Shown here piece after piece: positions 35,223-42,465 of a stretch of 64,000 bases of DNA. Below the pieces are notes generated by a model. The model had not been told where the DNA came from and made no database searches. It saw only the letters and a program-made list of their open reading frames with translations. Source of the DNA: an uncultured Roseburia sp. (GTDB lineage: Bacteria > Bacillota > Clostridia > Lachnospirales > Lachnospiraceae); assembly GCA_900550935.1 (NCBI GenBank), contig URUD01000011.1, positions 1 through 64,000 on the forward strand. The letters run 5' to 3'. Each line of letters begins with the position of its first letter. Within the stretch, counting starts at the first letter, position 1. The position numbers and the translations under genes were made by a program.

Positions 35223-36308
35223 ATGAAAACGATTATCAAATGGCCCGGCGGAAAGTCACGCGAGGTTGAGAAGATCAAACATCTGATCCCGGAATACGAC
35301 CGATATATCGAGCCTTTTTTCGGCGGCGGTGCCGTCTTTTTTTATCTACAGCCAAAGCATGCCATCATCAATGATATCTCTCCAATGCTGATCCGTTTCT
35401 ATCAGCTGGTAAAGGCGCAGGATCCTTCGTTTCATCACTATCTGCTCGCCTACCACGAGAGTTTCCAGTCGCTGCTTGCCGCAGCCACCCTGCATGAGGC
35501 AAAGATCCTGGATGCCTATCTGAGTCATTCAGATTCTGCGATCAAAGCTGTTGTGACCGAAGTTTTAAACCAGTCCCTTCTTTCGGAAGATCTCATTTTA
35601 GACCGGACTGAATTTTATAAAACAGTTACTTTCTGTGTGAAGGATAAATTTACCCGCACCGAGAAAAACAACAAAAAGTCTCCCTTTACTGAGGAAGACT
35701 TAAAGGAAAATTTTAAAACCGGTTTCTCAAGCGGTTTCTACATTTATTTCCGCAATATTTATAACCGGCTCGCCTTACATCAGCTGGAAGCCGAAGAAAC
35801 CTTTGTAATCGCGAATTTTTATTTTATCCGGGAATATTGTTATGGTTCGATGTTCCGTTACAACGCGGCTGGTGAATTTAACATTCCCTATGGCGGTATC
35901 AGCTACAACCACAAAGATTTCCTAGCCAAGATCAATGCGATCTTCCAGCCGGAAACTGCAGAACTGTTTGCAGATACGACCATCTGTAATCAGGATTTTG
36001 AGGAACTGTTTCAAGGTCTTACCTTAACGTCGCGGGATTTCATCTTTTTAGATCCGCCATACGACACGGAGTTTTCCGATTATGAAGGACGTGATTTTAC
36101 CAAAAACGACCAGGTGCGTCTGGCTAATGTCTTAAAGAACACCAAAGCACAGTTTATCCTGGTCATTAAAAATACGGACTTTATCTATCAGCTTTACAAA
36201 GATGATTTCCGTATCCTTTCCTTTGATAAAAGTTATACTTACAATGTCCGAAGCCGGAATGACAGGAAAGTCGAGCATCTGATCATTACCAATATTCCGG
36301 AACAATAG
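35223..36308 (+). CDS. D12-class (Dam-like) adenine DNA methyltransferase, solitary
   Basis: 361 residues. The alpha-class order is seen: IKWPGGKSREVEKIKHLIPEYDRYIEPFFGGGAVFF at the N-terminus (S-adenosylmethionine site, FxGxG) and FIFLDPPYDTEFSDYEGRDF near residue 275 (catalytic DPPY). The middle target-recognition part is longer than in Dam. No endonuclease gene is adjacent, so it is an orphan methylase; the target site cannot be read from sequence. The start is at the ATG heading the MKTIIKWPGGK motif. It sits between the glycerol genes and the lantibiotic cluster. Confidence 0.88.
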   Translation: MKTIIKWPGGKSREVEKIKHLIPEYDRYIEPFFGGGAVFFYLQPKHAIINDISPMLIRFYQLVKAQDPSFHHYLLAYHESFQSLLAAATLHEAKILDAYLSHSDSAIKAVVTEVLNQSLLSEDLILDRTEFYKTVTFCVKDKFTRTEKNNKKSPFTEEDLKENFKTGFSSGFYIYFRNIYNRLALHQLEAEETFVIANFYFIREYCYGSMFRYNAAGEFNIPYGGISYNHKDFLAKINAIFQPETAELFADTTICNQDFEELFQGLTLTSRDFIFLDPPYDTEFSDYEGRDFTKNDQVRLANVLKNTKAQFILVIKNTDFIYQLYKDDFRILSFDKSYTYNVRSRNDRKVEHLIITNIPEQ

Positions 36309-36338
36309 ATTGCATGCTTTGCCAATATTCTATCATCA
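36306..36338 (+). repeat. 3'-end hairpin repeat, copy 2
   Basis: The stretch starts with the TAG stop codon of the methylase gene; 36316-36338 (GCTTTGCCAATATTCTATCATCA) matches the copy at 15957-15979 at 19 of 23 positions and the minus-strand copy after lanA. Confidence 0.55.
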
Positions 36339-36340
36339 TA

Positions 36341-36367
36341 AATAAGAGCCGCGTAGCGGCTCTTATT
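36341..36367. terminator. bidirectional terminator between the methylase and the lantibiotic cluster
   Basis: AATAAGAGCCGC and GCGGCTCTTATT form a 12-bp perfect stem with a GTA loop. It follows the methylase and overlaps the stop codon of the convergent response regulator. Confidence 0.8.
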
Positions 36368-37028
36368 CGATTCCTGCCCAGCGGTAACCGCTGCCCCATA
36401 TCGTCTTAACCGGATTGATCCCGATCTGCTTAAATTTTTTTCTTACGGAATAGATATACTCCGTGATCGTACGAAGCTGGGTATCTGAGTCGATCTCATA
36501 CAGACATTCATACAGCCTTTCTTTGGAAAAGATGCTGCCCGCATTTTTTGCAAGTACCCGACACATCCTGTATTCGCTGCGGGTCAGCGATATCCACACG
36601 CCATTTTCCCCGATCGCATACTCTGCCTCATCAAACAGCATGTCGCCGATCTGCTCTACCTCTTTTCCCGGATTTTTTCTCTGCAACGCCACCTTGACCC
36701 GTGCGGTCAGCTCCTGCATTCGAAGCGGCTTTATGACATAATCATCTGCCCCTGCAAGCAGGCTCTCAACGATATCCTTTTCTTTGTTTTCCGCAGAAAA
36801 GATAATGACCGGACAGGCAGCCTTTTCTTTTAACCGCGTGATAAAGCTGTATTTTTGCTGACTGACATCAATTAGTTCTGTTAAGATCAGATCATAATTT
36901 GGAAGGCGTTTCTGCTCTGCCTCATCAATATAATTTCTGGTATATACCTGATAACCCTCCCTCACCAGCCGGCTCTTTACGATCTGTAAACTGTTGACAT
37001 CCTCATCTACCACCAAGATCTGTTCCAT
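36363..37028 (-). CDS. OmpR-type response regulator with Glu at the phosphorylation site
   Basis: 221 residues: a receiver domain (1-118) and a winged-helix DNA-binding domain (125-221, EYRMCRVLAKNAGSIFSKERLYECLY...TIWGSGYRW). The acidic pocket (VVDED) and the switch Lys (VIKPLR) are kept, but the phospho-acceptor region reads DLILTELIDV, with Glu51 where DLILLDxxMP carries Asp. Glu can mimic phospho-Asp, so it may be constitutively active. No kinase is adjacent. It begins 29 bases after lanI and is likely the last gene of the immunity transcript. Confidence 0.85.
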   Translation of the reverse strand: MEQILVVDEDVNSLQIVKSRLVREGYQVYTRNYIDEAEQKRLPNYDLILTELIDVSQQKYSFITRLKEKAACPVIIFSAENKEKDIVESLLAGADDYVIKPLRMQELTARVKVALQRKNPGKEVEQIGDMLFDEAEYAIGENGVWISLTRSEYRMCRVLAKNAGSIFSKERLYECLYEIDSDTQLRTITEYIYSVRKKFKQIGINPVKTIWGSGYRWAGIE

Positions 37029-37057
37029 TGTGCTCCTCCTGTTTTCTTATACCTGTT

Positions 37058-37789
37058 TTACTGCTGCAACTCTGCCATCCGATATTCGCCGTTGATCTCC
37101 ACTGCGATCTTCGATGCCGTATCTTCGCCCTGTATCTCGTAAACATTTGTATAAGTCCAGTCTGCACGTTTCTGCTTTGCTTCCCCATCTCCCGTCCAGT
37201 CTATTTTTTTCAAGGTTTCCTTTGGAATTGCTTTACCGGTCTGCATGTCAAACGTTACCTGCGTCCCGATACATGCCAGATAATTTCCCAGCAAGTCCCC
37301 TGATATGGTCTCCTCTGTGATCTGATAGATCCCGTGTGAGCCAAGTATCTGGGTTGCATTTTCCAGATTCACCACAAACGTTTCTTCTTCCTCCGTTCCT
37401 CCCAGCAGGTCTGCCACCTGCAATATGCCATCCGCTTCCTCCGGTGCCCGCACCGCTTTACGGAACACACCGTCAATGTCAGCTAACAGCACCCCCTCTT
37501 CTGCTGTCGTATAGATATTTAAGATCGAAATTGTCCTGCCATTTCCGACGTCAAACAGCTTTCTCACATAGCCAACGAGACTCCCCACATCTTCCTGTGA
37601 CACACTCTCGGAAAGCACCGTGTACCATTCACCGCTGTAACAGATCTTAATCTCTTCCCCCACGTCCACCTCGCATGCTTCTCCCTTCTCCTGTATGGAA
37701 AGAAGCTGGTTCTCTTTTGTCTGACATCCTGCGAAAAGCAGAACTCCCAAAAGGGCGATCATACCGCATGCGATCCTGCTACGTCTCAT
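37058..37789 (-). CDS. lanI: NisI-like lantibiotic immunity lipoprotein
   Basis: 243 residues. Lipoprotein signal with lipobox GVLLFAGC (Cys22). The C-terminal ~100 residues match my recollection of NisI: GIYQITEETISGDLLGNYLA, VTFDMQTGKAIPKETLKKIDW, RADWTYTNVYEIQGEDTASKIAVEINGEYRMA. The length is close to NisI (245). It would sit outside the membrane and intercept the lantibiotic. It overlaps the end of lanG by 11 bases, so it is co-translated with the FEG exporter. The similarity is remembered, not computed. Confidence 0.82.
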   Translation of the reverse strand: MRRSRIACGMIALLGVLLFAGCQTKENQLLSIQEKGEACEVDVGEEIKICYSGEWYTVLSESVSQEDVGSLVGYVRKLFDVGNGRTISILNIYTTAEEGVLLADIDGVFRKAVRAPEEADGILQVADLLGGTEEEETFVVNLENATQILGSHGIYQITEETISGDLLGNYLACIGTQVTFDMQTGKAIPKETLKKIDWTGDGEAKQKRADWTYTNVYEIQGEDTASKIAVEINGEYRMAELQQ

Positions 37790-38489
37790 AAACTTTTCTG
37801 CCCTCCCACCTTAAAAACCACTGAACAAAGACCACTACGGCAGCTACGGTAAGCAGGGCACAGACACCCCATTCTGCCGCATGTCCGGTTACACTCTGCT
37901 GCAACACATCCTTACACCAGTTGATCTGCCACGCAAATGGAAGATACCAGAATATCCCCGTTAGTGTGATATTGCTGTAAATGATCGCCTGTAAGCTCTC
38001 AAATACGCCGAAAAACACCGAGATCCCGATGCCCCATTTCAGGTTCAAAAACAGATGGAACACATAAAGTATTACCGCAAAGACTGCCATGCCAGACAGT
38101 GCAAAAAAGAATGTTCCATATCCACCAGCCCTTATGAAAAGCAGGGAAAAGACTCCAAAACAGACGGCAAGCAATAACAGTGCAAGTGCTCCCATCCCCC
38201 ACAGGAAAAACAGCTTTGTGAGGATTGCTCTGCCTCTCTTTTCTTCGGAAAGGATCGTATAAAATCCGGTTGCTTCCTCCTGTGCAACCATGATCCCTGT
38301 CATAACACTTGCCAAAATTGGAAAAATAGTTGCTGTAATTTCAAGAATAAGCCGGAACCGGTTTGTTTCGCTCTGCGTGACATAGGAAGTAAAATAATAC
38401 CCAAAAACAACTGCACCAACGACCGGAAACAACAGATGACACCAGAAAAAGGGCGTCCGTCTCAGTTTTATGATCTCCGCATACATCAT
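37779..38489 (-). CDS. lanG: lantibiotic immunity ABC permease LanG
   Basis: 236 residues, six membrane helices of the ABC-2 type (RTPFFWCHLLFPVVGAVVFGYYF; LILEITATIFPILASVMTGIMVAQEEATGFYTIL near 45-80). NisG/SpaG-like position as the second permease after lanF and lanE. With LanF and LanE it should expel lantibiotic from the membrane. It is 3 bases after lanE and overlaps lanI. Confidence 0.85.
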   Translation of the reverse strand: MMYAEIIKLRRTPFFWCHLLFPVVGAVVFGYYFTSYVTQSETNRFRLILEITATIFPILASVMTGIMVAQEEATGFYTILSEEKRGRAILTKLFFLWGMGALALLLLAVCFGVFSLLFIRAGGYGTFFFALSGMAVFAVILYVFHLFLNLKWGIGISVFFGVFESLQAIIYSNITLTGIFWYLPFAWQINWCKDVLQQSVTGHAAEWGVCALLTVAAVVVFVQWFLRWEGRKVYET

Positions 38490-38492
38490 GCA

Positions 38493-39227
38493 CTACCTCC
38501 CTTCCCCACCTTTTCTGACAAATGCTCTTGCCTCAAGCACGGTAAGCAGGGCAAAGAAAAGAAGGGCGGCTACAAGGATCAATGGGACACTTCCATTTTT
38601 CTGCTGTAAGCTCTCCTGCCAGACTCCATTAATGCCAATCCCCATCCAGTATTCTGTCAGCTTCGCGCTCCAGCAGTACGGCCAGATCCACCAGAAGGCA
38701 CTGTTTCCGATAGTAGCTATGGTGAACAGTCCGATCAGCGTATTTGCTGCCACCGTAACGACCATCCCACATTTTCGCATCAGCAGAAAACACCACGGGA
38801 TCTGCCAGAGGGAAGTCAGAATGATAAGGCTGCTTCCCACTAACATTTTCCCAACACTAAATACGACAAGCTGGGGCGAGAGCACATGCGGAATGGATAA
38901 AAGCACTGCAAGCACCAGACCGGATACGATCAGTTTTTCTGCCACAACCAGTGTTCTCGCCATCTCATACCGCCCCAGTTGAAGCGGGAGTGAAAATACG
39001 CCATAATATTTTCCTGCGCGCTCCTCTTTCTGCACCGAAAGCACACATAAGATTGCGATCGTTCCCTGAAGCAGGAACGAATACCACCAGTACAGCCCCA
39101 TATACTGGATCCCGATAAATCCGCCCGCTAAAAATGCAAATCCTGCCGCACATAATGGTGCGATCACCAACAGACGGTTGAACATGGAATGTCTCAATGT
39201 CAGATGTTCTGCTCTTAAATACCGCAT
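38493..39227 (-). CDS. lanE: lantibiotic immunity ABC permease LanE
   Basis: 244 residues with six hydrophobic segments. AEHLTLRHSMFNRLLVIAPLCAAGFAFLAGGFIG at the N-terminus and SVQKEERAGKYYGVFSLPLQ near 75 fit the NisE/SpaE family. Its start codon abuts the lanF stop. It pairs with LanG as the membrane part of the immunity exporter. Confidence 0.85.
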   Translation of the reverse strand: MRYLRAEHLTLRHSMFNRLLVIAPLCAAGFAFLAGGFIGIQYMGLYWWYSFLLQGTIAILCVLSVQKEERAGKYYGVFSLPLQLGRYEMARTLVVAEKLIVSGLVLAVLLSIPHVLSPQLVVFSVGKMLVGSSLIILTSLWQIPWCFLLMRKCGMVVTVAANTLIGLFTIATIGNSAFWWIWPYCWSAKLTEYWMGIGINGVWQESLQQKNGSVPLILVAALLFFALLTVLEARAFVRKGGEGR

Positions 39228-39944
39228 TTATGCTCCCCTCCTGTGTGTCCTTACAATATCCATAAAGATCTCTTCCAGATCTTCCCCTTCGTGGAACGCA
39301 CTTTCATAGCACAGTTCCCCATCCGCAATGATCCCGATGTGGTCGGCAACCTGTTCCACCTCGCTTAGGATATGGCTGGATAAGATCACCGTCATTCCCT
39401 TTTTCGGGAAGGTGCGTATCAGTTCGCGCAGCTCCTCGATTCCAACCGGATCCAGTCCATTGGTCGGCTCATCTAGGATCAGAAGTTTCGGATGATTTAA
39501 CAGTGCAACCGCAATCCCAAGCCGCTGCTTCATCCCGAGCGAAAACTGCCCGGCGCGTTTCCTCCCGGTGTCTTTTAGTCCTACGATCTCCAATACCTCA
39601 TGGATGCGCTCTTCCGGTACCGAAAGCAGCAATGCCCGCACCTTTAAATTTTCATATGCGGTCAGGTTCGCGTAAAGCGGCGGCATCTCGATCAATGCCC
39701 CGATATCCTTCAGATCCGCTCTCGACCAGACATGCCCCTTATAATAAATGGCACCGCCGGACGGCTTTAGGATCCCGGTCAGCATCTTTAACGTGGTCGA
39801 TTTTCCTGCTCCATTTGGCCCTAACAACCCGTAAATGGAACAGTCCGGAATATGAAGTGATATCCCATTCACGGCATGCTGCCCCTTAAATGTTTTGCTC
39901 AGTTGATGTGTTTCTAAGATCAGTTCTGTCCTGTTTTCCTGCAT
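39228..39944 (-). CDS. lanF: lantibiotic immunity ABC ATPase LanF
   Basis: 238 residues: Walker A GPNGAGKST near residue 42, signature FSLGMKQRLGIA near 135, Walker B LLILDEPTNGLDPVG near 157 and LSSHILSEVEQVADHIGII. This is the BcrA/NisF type of ATPase. The start at 39944 is chosen because GGAGGAGATC lies 7 bases upstream and because an autoinduction-type promoter at 39975-40006 overlaps the longer reading frame. First gene of the lanF-E-G-I immunity unit. Confidence 0.9.
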   Translation of the reverse strand: MQENRTELILETHQLSKTFKGQHAVNGISLHIPDCSIYGLLGPNGAGKSTTLKMLTGILKPSGGAIYYKGHVWSRADLKDIGALIEMPPLYANLTAYENLKVRALLLSVPEERIHEVLEIVGLKDTGRKRAGQFSLGMKQRLGIAVALLNHPKLLILDEPTNGLDPVGIEELRELIRTFPKKGMTVILSSHILSEVEQVADHIGIIADGELCYESAFHEGEDLEEIFMDIVRTHRRGA

Positions 39945-39974
39945 TTTAAATGATCTCCTCCTTCCACTATGGTT

Positions 39975-40006
39975 AGGATACCGTTTATTTATCAAGATTT
40001 CTTTAA
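39975..40006 (-). promoter_or_regulatory. spa-box-type promoter of lanFEGI
   Basis: On the minus strand: TTAAA (40002-40006, degenerate half), 6 bases, TTGAT (39991-39995), 10 bases, TATCCT (39975-39980). Spacing is identical to the lanA and lanB promoters; the upstream half-site is the least conserved of the three. Confidence 0.6.
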
Positions 40007-40025
40007 GATAGGAAAAAATATTGCA

Positions 40026-40067
40026 GCAAAAAAGCGTTGGACAAACGACTTGTCCAACGCTTTTTTT
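40026..40067. terminator. terminator or attenuator between lanA and lanF
   Basis: AGCGTTGGACAA (40033-40044) and TTGTCCAACGCT (40050-40061) form a perfect 12-bp stem, with A run before and seven T after, so it works on both strands. It ends most lanA transcripts, keeping lanA expression high relative to immunity genes. Confidence 0.85.
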
Positions 40068-40078
40068 GTTTTATCCGC

Positions 40079-40113
40079 AATAATAGAATATCGGCAAAGC
40101 TTACCTTCTATTA
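40079..40113 (-). repeat. 3'-end hairpin repeat, copy 3 (at the lanA stop)
   Basis: Minus-strand sequence starting at the lanA TAA-TAG reads through GCTTTGCCGATATTCTATTATT. AATAGAA pairs with TTCTATT around a second inverted core (GGTAAGCTTTGCC). It matches the copy at 36316-36338 over most positions. Confidence 0.55.
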
Positions 40114-40284
40114 GTTAGAGATGTTGATGTGGCATCCACAAGTTACTGTTTTAATGAAGCAGGTCTGAAGTGCGCCTGTGATACATCCACCTGTGCAAAA
40201 TGATTTGCTCTTCCACTGCACATCTACATCTCCGTTTGCTGCTTTCTTTGTTACGTCAAGATCAAAATCGTTTAATTTTGCCAT
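40111..40284 (-). CDS. lanA: subtilin/nisin-type lantibiotic precursor
   Basis: 57 codons with AGGAGGG 7 bases before ATG. Leader residues 1-23 (MAKLNDFDLDVTKKAANGDV, then DVQ) carry the FDLD box read by LanB/LanC/LanT. The core (24-57) begins WKSKSFCTGGC and ends CGCHINISN. Numbered from Trp1, it has Ser3-Cys7, Thr8-Cys11, Thr13-Cys19, Thr23-Cys26 and Thr25-Cys28, the exact pairs of rings A-E in nisin, plus Ser5 (Dha5) and Ser33. Residues 13-20 (TGALQTCF) equal subtilin. Position 9 is Gly instead of Pro. The cut site after Gln23 mirrors subtilin (Q|W). Ring chemistry is inferred from family. Confidence 0.95.
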   Translation of the reverse strand: MAKLNDFDLDVTKKAANGDVDVQWKSKSFCTGGCITGALQTCFIKTVTCGCHINISN

Positions 40285-40361
40285 TTTAGAACCCTCCTAA
40301 AATCATTGAAAAATTTTTATGTACTGTATTGAAGTCCGCGCGTCTTTTCTTCAACAATTTT

Positions 40362-40393
40362 ACTATAGGACATATTTATCAAATGAAAATCAA
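40362..40393 (-). promoter_or_regulatory. spa-box-type promoter of lanA
   Basis: Minus strand: TTGAT (40389-40393), TTTCAT, TTGAT (40378-40382), 10 bases, TATAGT (40362-40367). It begins 15 bases past the kinase gene stop and leaves a ~70-nt leader. The direct pentamer repeat with 6-base spacing is the arrangement I recall for SpaR sites in subtilin producers. Confidence 0.75.
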
Positions 40394-40407
40394 GAAATGG
40401 CTGTTTT

Positions 40408-41790
40408 TTATTTTTTTACAGGAATTTGGATGATGGCCTCTGCTCCGGTCTGATCCACCCGGTTACGGAGGAATAATTTCCCCTGATGCCGCCTCACCAC
40501 CGTATCGGTAATGTAGAGTCCCATTCCAATGTGCAGGTCTGCCGTGACACTCCGGTTTTTCTCTTCCATAAAGAAAAGCTCTCTGCCGTGCTCTAATGCC
40601 TCCCTGGAAAAGCCCTCTCCGCTGTCCCGGATGCAAATCATAAGGTTCTCCCCGCTTTGCTTTGCCACAAATTCGATCTCTCCTCCCTCTTTGGTATAGC
40701 GGATGGCATTTCCGATCAGGTTCATCACCGCCCGCTCTAGCATCATGGGATCGCCCCACAGGGTGGGCAGGTCATTTTCCATCTCCCCGCTCCAGTTTAT
40801 ATTTTTTGCATGACAGAGCAGCTGTCCCTGCTCTCCTATCTTTTGCAGAAATGGCTCCACCTGGATGGGCACAAACTGATATTCATACTCTGCCTCGACC
40901 TTTGCCAGTTCCATCAAAAGCCTGATATAATCCGTCATCCGTTCTGCCGCCTCCGATGCCTGTCTGACCTCGTGTGACTGCTCCTTGGACAGGGTACTGT
41001 CAGCGAGCAGATCCAGATTTCCCTGCAATACGGTAAGCGGTGTCTTGATGTCATGGGCCAGTGCCGCAATCTGTTCCCGCTGCTGTTTTTGCACACTCCA
41101 CTGTTTTTCTAACGACCGTTTCAGTTTATCTTTCATCTCCGAAAAAGAATGAAGCACTTCATCAAATTCCTTAATAGCAGAGTGCCCGACTTCAAATTCC
41201 AGATTTTGCTCCGCGATCTCTTTTGTCGCTGTAAAAAGCGGCGCAAGCTGCCGCACCAGTCTTTTTTCAAACCGACGGATCAAAAGGAGCACATAACTGA
41301 TCGCATTGAGCACCATCAATCCCACCATCAGATGTTCCGGAGTCGGAAGATGCTCCTGCATCCATTCACTGGCATAGCCGGAGCCGATATCGTACTGCAG
41401 CACAATGCGCGCGGTGCCACGCTCGACCACCAGATAACTCCGACTCATCCCATAGGATCTTCTGCCATCCCGCACATAGGTCACGGCTGCCTCCTGCTCT
41501 TTTTCCGTCATCGTCGCTTTCTTGGGCTGATACTGCTCATCCAGTACCACATAGCGCAGTCTTGCCGACAGCGTTGACAGCACCGTATCGGTGTTTTCCA
41601 CATTTTCTAACATCTGTGCGACCGCGTTTGCTTCCTTTTCTCCGGTATCTGCATAATTGATGGCTCCCACATTCACCAGAAAAAGCAATAACAGCCATGG
41701 AACCACGATCGCAATGAGAAGTCCGGTTAAAAGCCCGGTCATAAAACGCCAGAATACGGCACGCAGTGTTGTTATTTTTCTTTTTCCCAT
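40408..41790 (-). CDS. lanK: lantibiotic-sensing histidine kinase LanK
   Basis: 460 residues. Two membrane helices (~10-38 and ~155-175) frame a ~115-residue extracytoplasmic sensor. HAMP-like linker, then the H-box LAHDIKTPLT (His near 243), N-box RAVMNLIGNAIRYTKEGGEI, G1 CIRDSGEGFSREAL and G2 HIGMGLYITDTVV. The region EFDEVLHSFSEMKDKLKRSLEKQW before the H-box resembles NisK/SpaK. It should sense the mature peptide and phosphorylate LanR. The start at 41790 overlaps the lanR end and has GGGGGATAGG upstream. Confidence 0.9.
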   Translation of the reverse strand: MGKRKITTLRAVFWRFMTGLLTGLLIAIVVPWLLLLFLVNVGAINYADTGEKEANAVAQMLENVENTDTVLSTLSARLRYVVLDEQYQPKKATMTEKEQEAAVTYVRDGRRSYGMSRSYLVVERGTARIVLQYDIGSGYASEWMQEHLPTPEHLMVGLMVLNAISYVLLLIRRFEKRLVRQLAPLFTATKEIAEQNLEFEVGHSAIKEFDEVLHSFSEMKDKLKRSLEKQWSVQKQQREQIAALAHDIKTPLTVLQGNLDLLADSTLSKEQSHEVRQASEAAERMTDYIRLLMELAKVEAEYEYQFVPIQVEPFLQKIGEQGQLLCHAKNINWSGEMENDLPTLWGDPMMLERAVMNLIGNAIRYTKEGGEIEFVAKQSGENLMICIRDSGEGFSREALEHGRELFFMEEKNRSVTADLHIGMGLYITDTVVRRHQGKLFLRNRVDQTGAEAIIQIPVKK

Positions 41791-42440
41791 TTGTATCCTA
41801 TCCCCCATACGGTCTGTATCGGCTGTACCTGATATTTTTCGAATTTTGCCCGGATATTCCTTATGTGTGTTGAGATTGTCATATTATCACTCTCCCCAAA
41901 CACATCAAAAACCGCTTCGTAGATCTGTTCTCTGGAAAACACCTGCCCCCGGTTTTTGGCGAGGTATTCGCAGATCAGATACTCACTTTTCGTAAGGGAG
42001 ATGACATTCCCCAACACCTTTACCGTCTTTTCATCCAGATCGATCTCGATGTCTCCAAATCGCAGCGCATGATGATGTTCCCTCTTTTCCCGCCTCAAAT
42101 GCGCATTGACCCTTGCCCTAAGTTCCGCGATTCGAAACGGCTTCATCAGATAATCATCTGCCCCGATCGCAAGCCCGTAGGTAATGTCTTCCTCCAAGGT
42201 CTTTGCCGTAAGAAAGATGATCGGGCAGTCCACCCGGTCTCTGATCTTCTGACAGAACGAAAAGCCATCCACCTGTGGCATCATGATATCCAGTAACATC
42301 AGGTCATAATAATTCAACTGCTCTGCTGTCACTTCCGTCGGGCTGGTCTGACAGGTCACCACATGCCCGTCCTTTTCGAGTCCTTTTTTGATCACTTCAA
42401 GGATGGCAGCCTCATCGTCCACCGCTAAAATTCTTGCCAT
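41772..42440 (-). CDS. lanR: lantibiotic response regulator LanR
   Basis: 222 residues of the OmpR type. Receiver: AVDDE, LMLLDIMMPQVDGF with the phospho-acceptor Asp near 52, FLTAK, MKPF. DNA-binding winged helix: ISLTKSEYLICEYLAKNRGQVFSREQIYEAVF and THIRNIRAKFEK...TVWGIGYKWE. Partner of LanK. The predicted targets are the three TTGAT-N6-TTGAT-type promoters in this cluster. It lies 25 bases after lanC and overlaps lanK. Confidence 0.92.
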   Translation of the reverse strand: MARILAVDDEAAILEVIKKGLEKDGHVVTCQTSPTEVTAEQLNYYDLMLLDIMMPQVDGFSFCQKIRDRVDCPIIFLTAKTLEEDITYGLAIGADDYLMKPFRIAELRARVNAHLRREKREHHHALRFGDIEIDLDEKTVKVLGNVISLTKSEYLICEYLAKNRGQVFSREQIYEAVFDVFGESDNMTISTHIRNIRAKFEKYQVQPIQTVWGIGYKWEKEK

Positions 42441-42465
42441 GTTTTCTCCCTCCCGTACTTTATTT

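Noticed and set aside
39945..39995. 17-codon N-terminal extension of lanF
   Set aside because: It overlaps the spa-box promoter, and the strong ribosome binding site is directly before the ATG at 39944.
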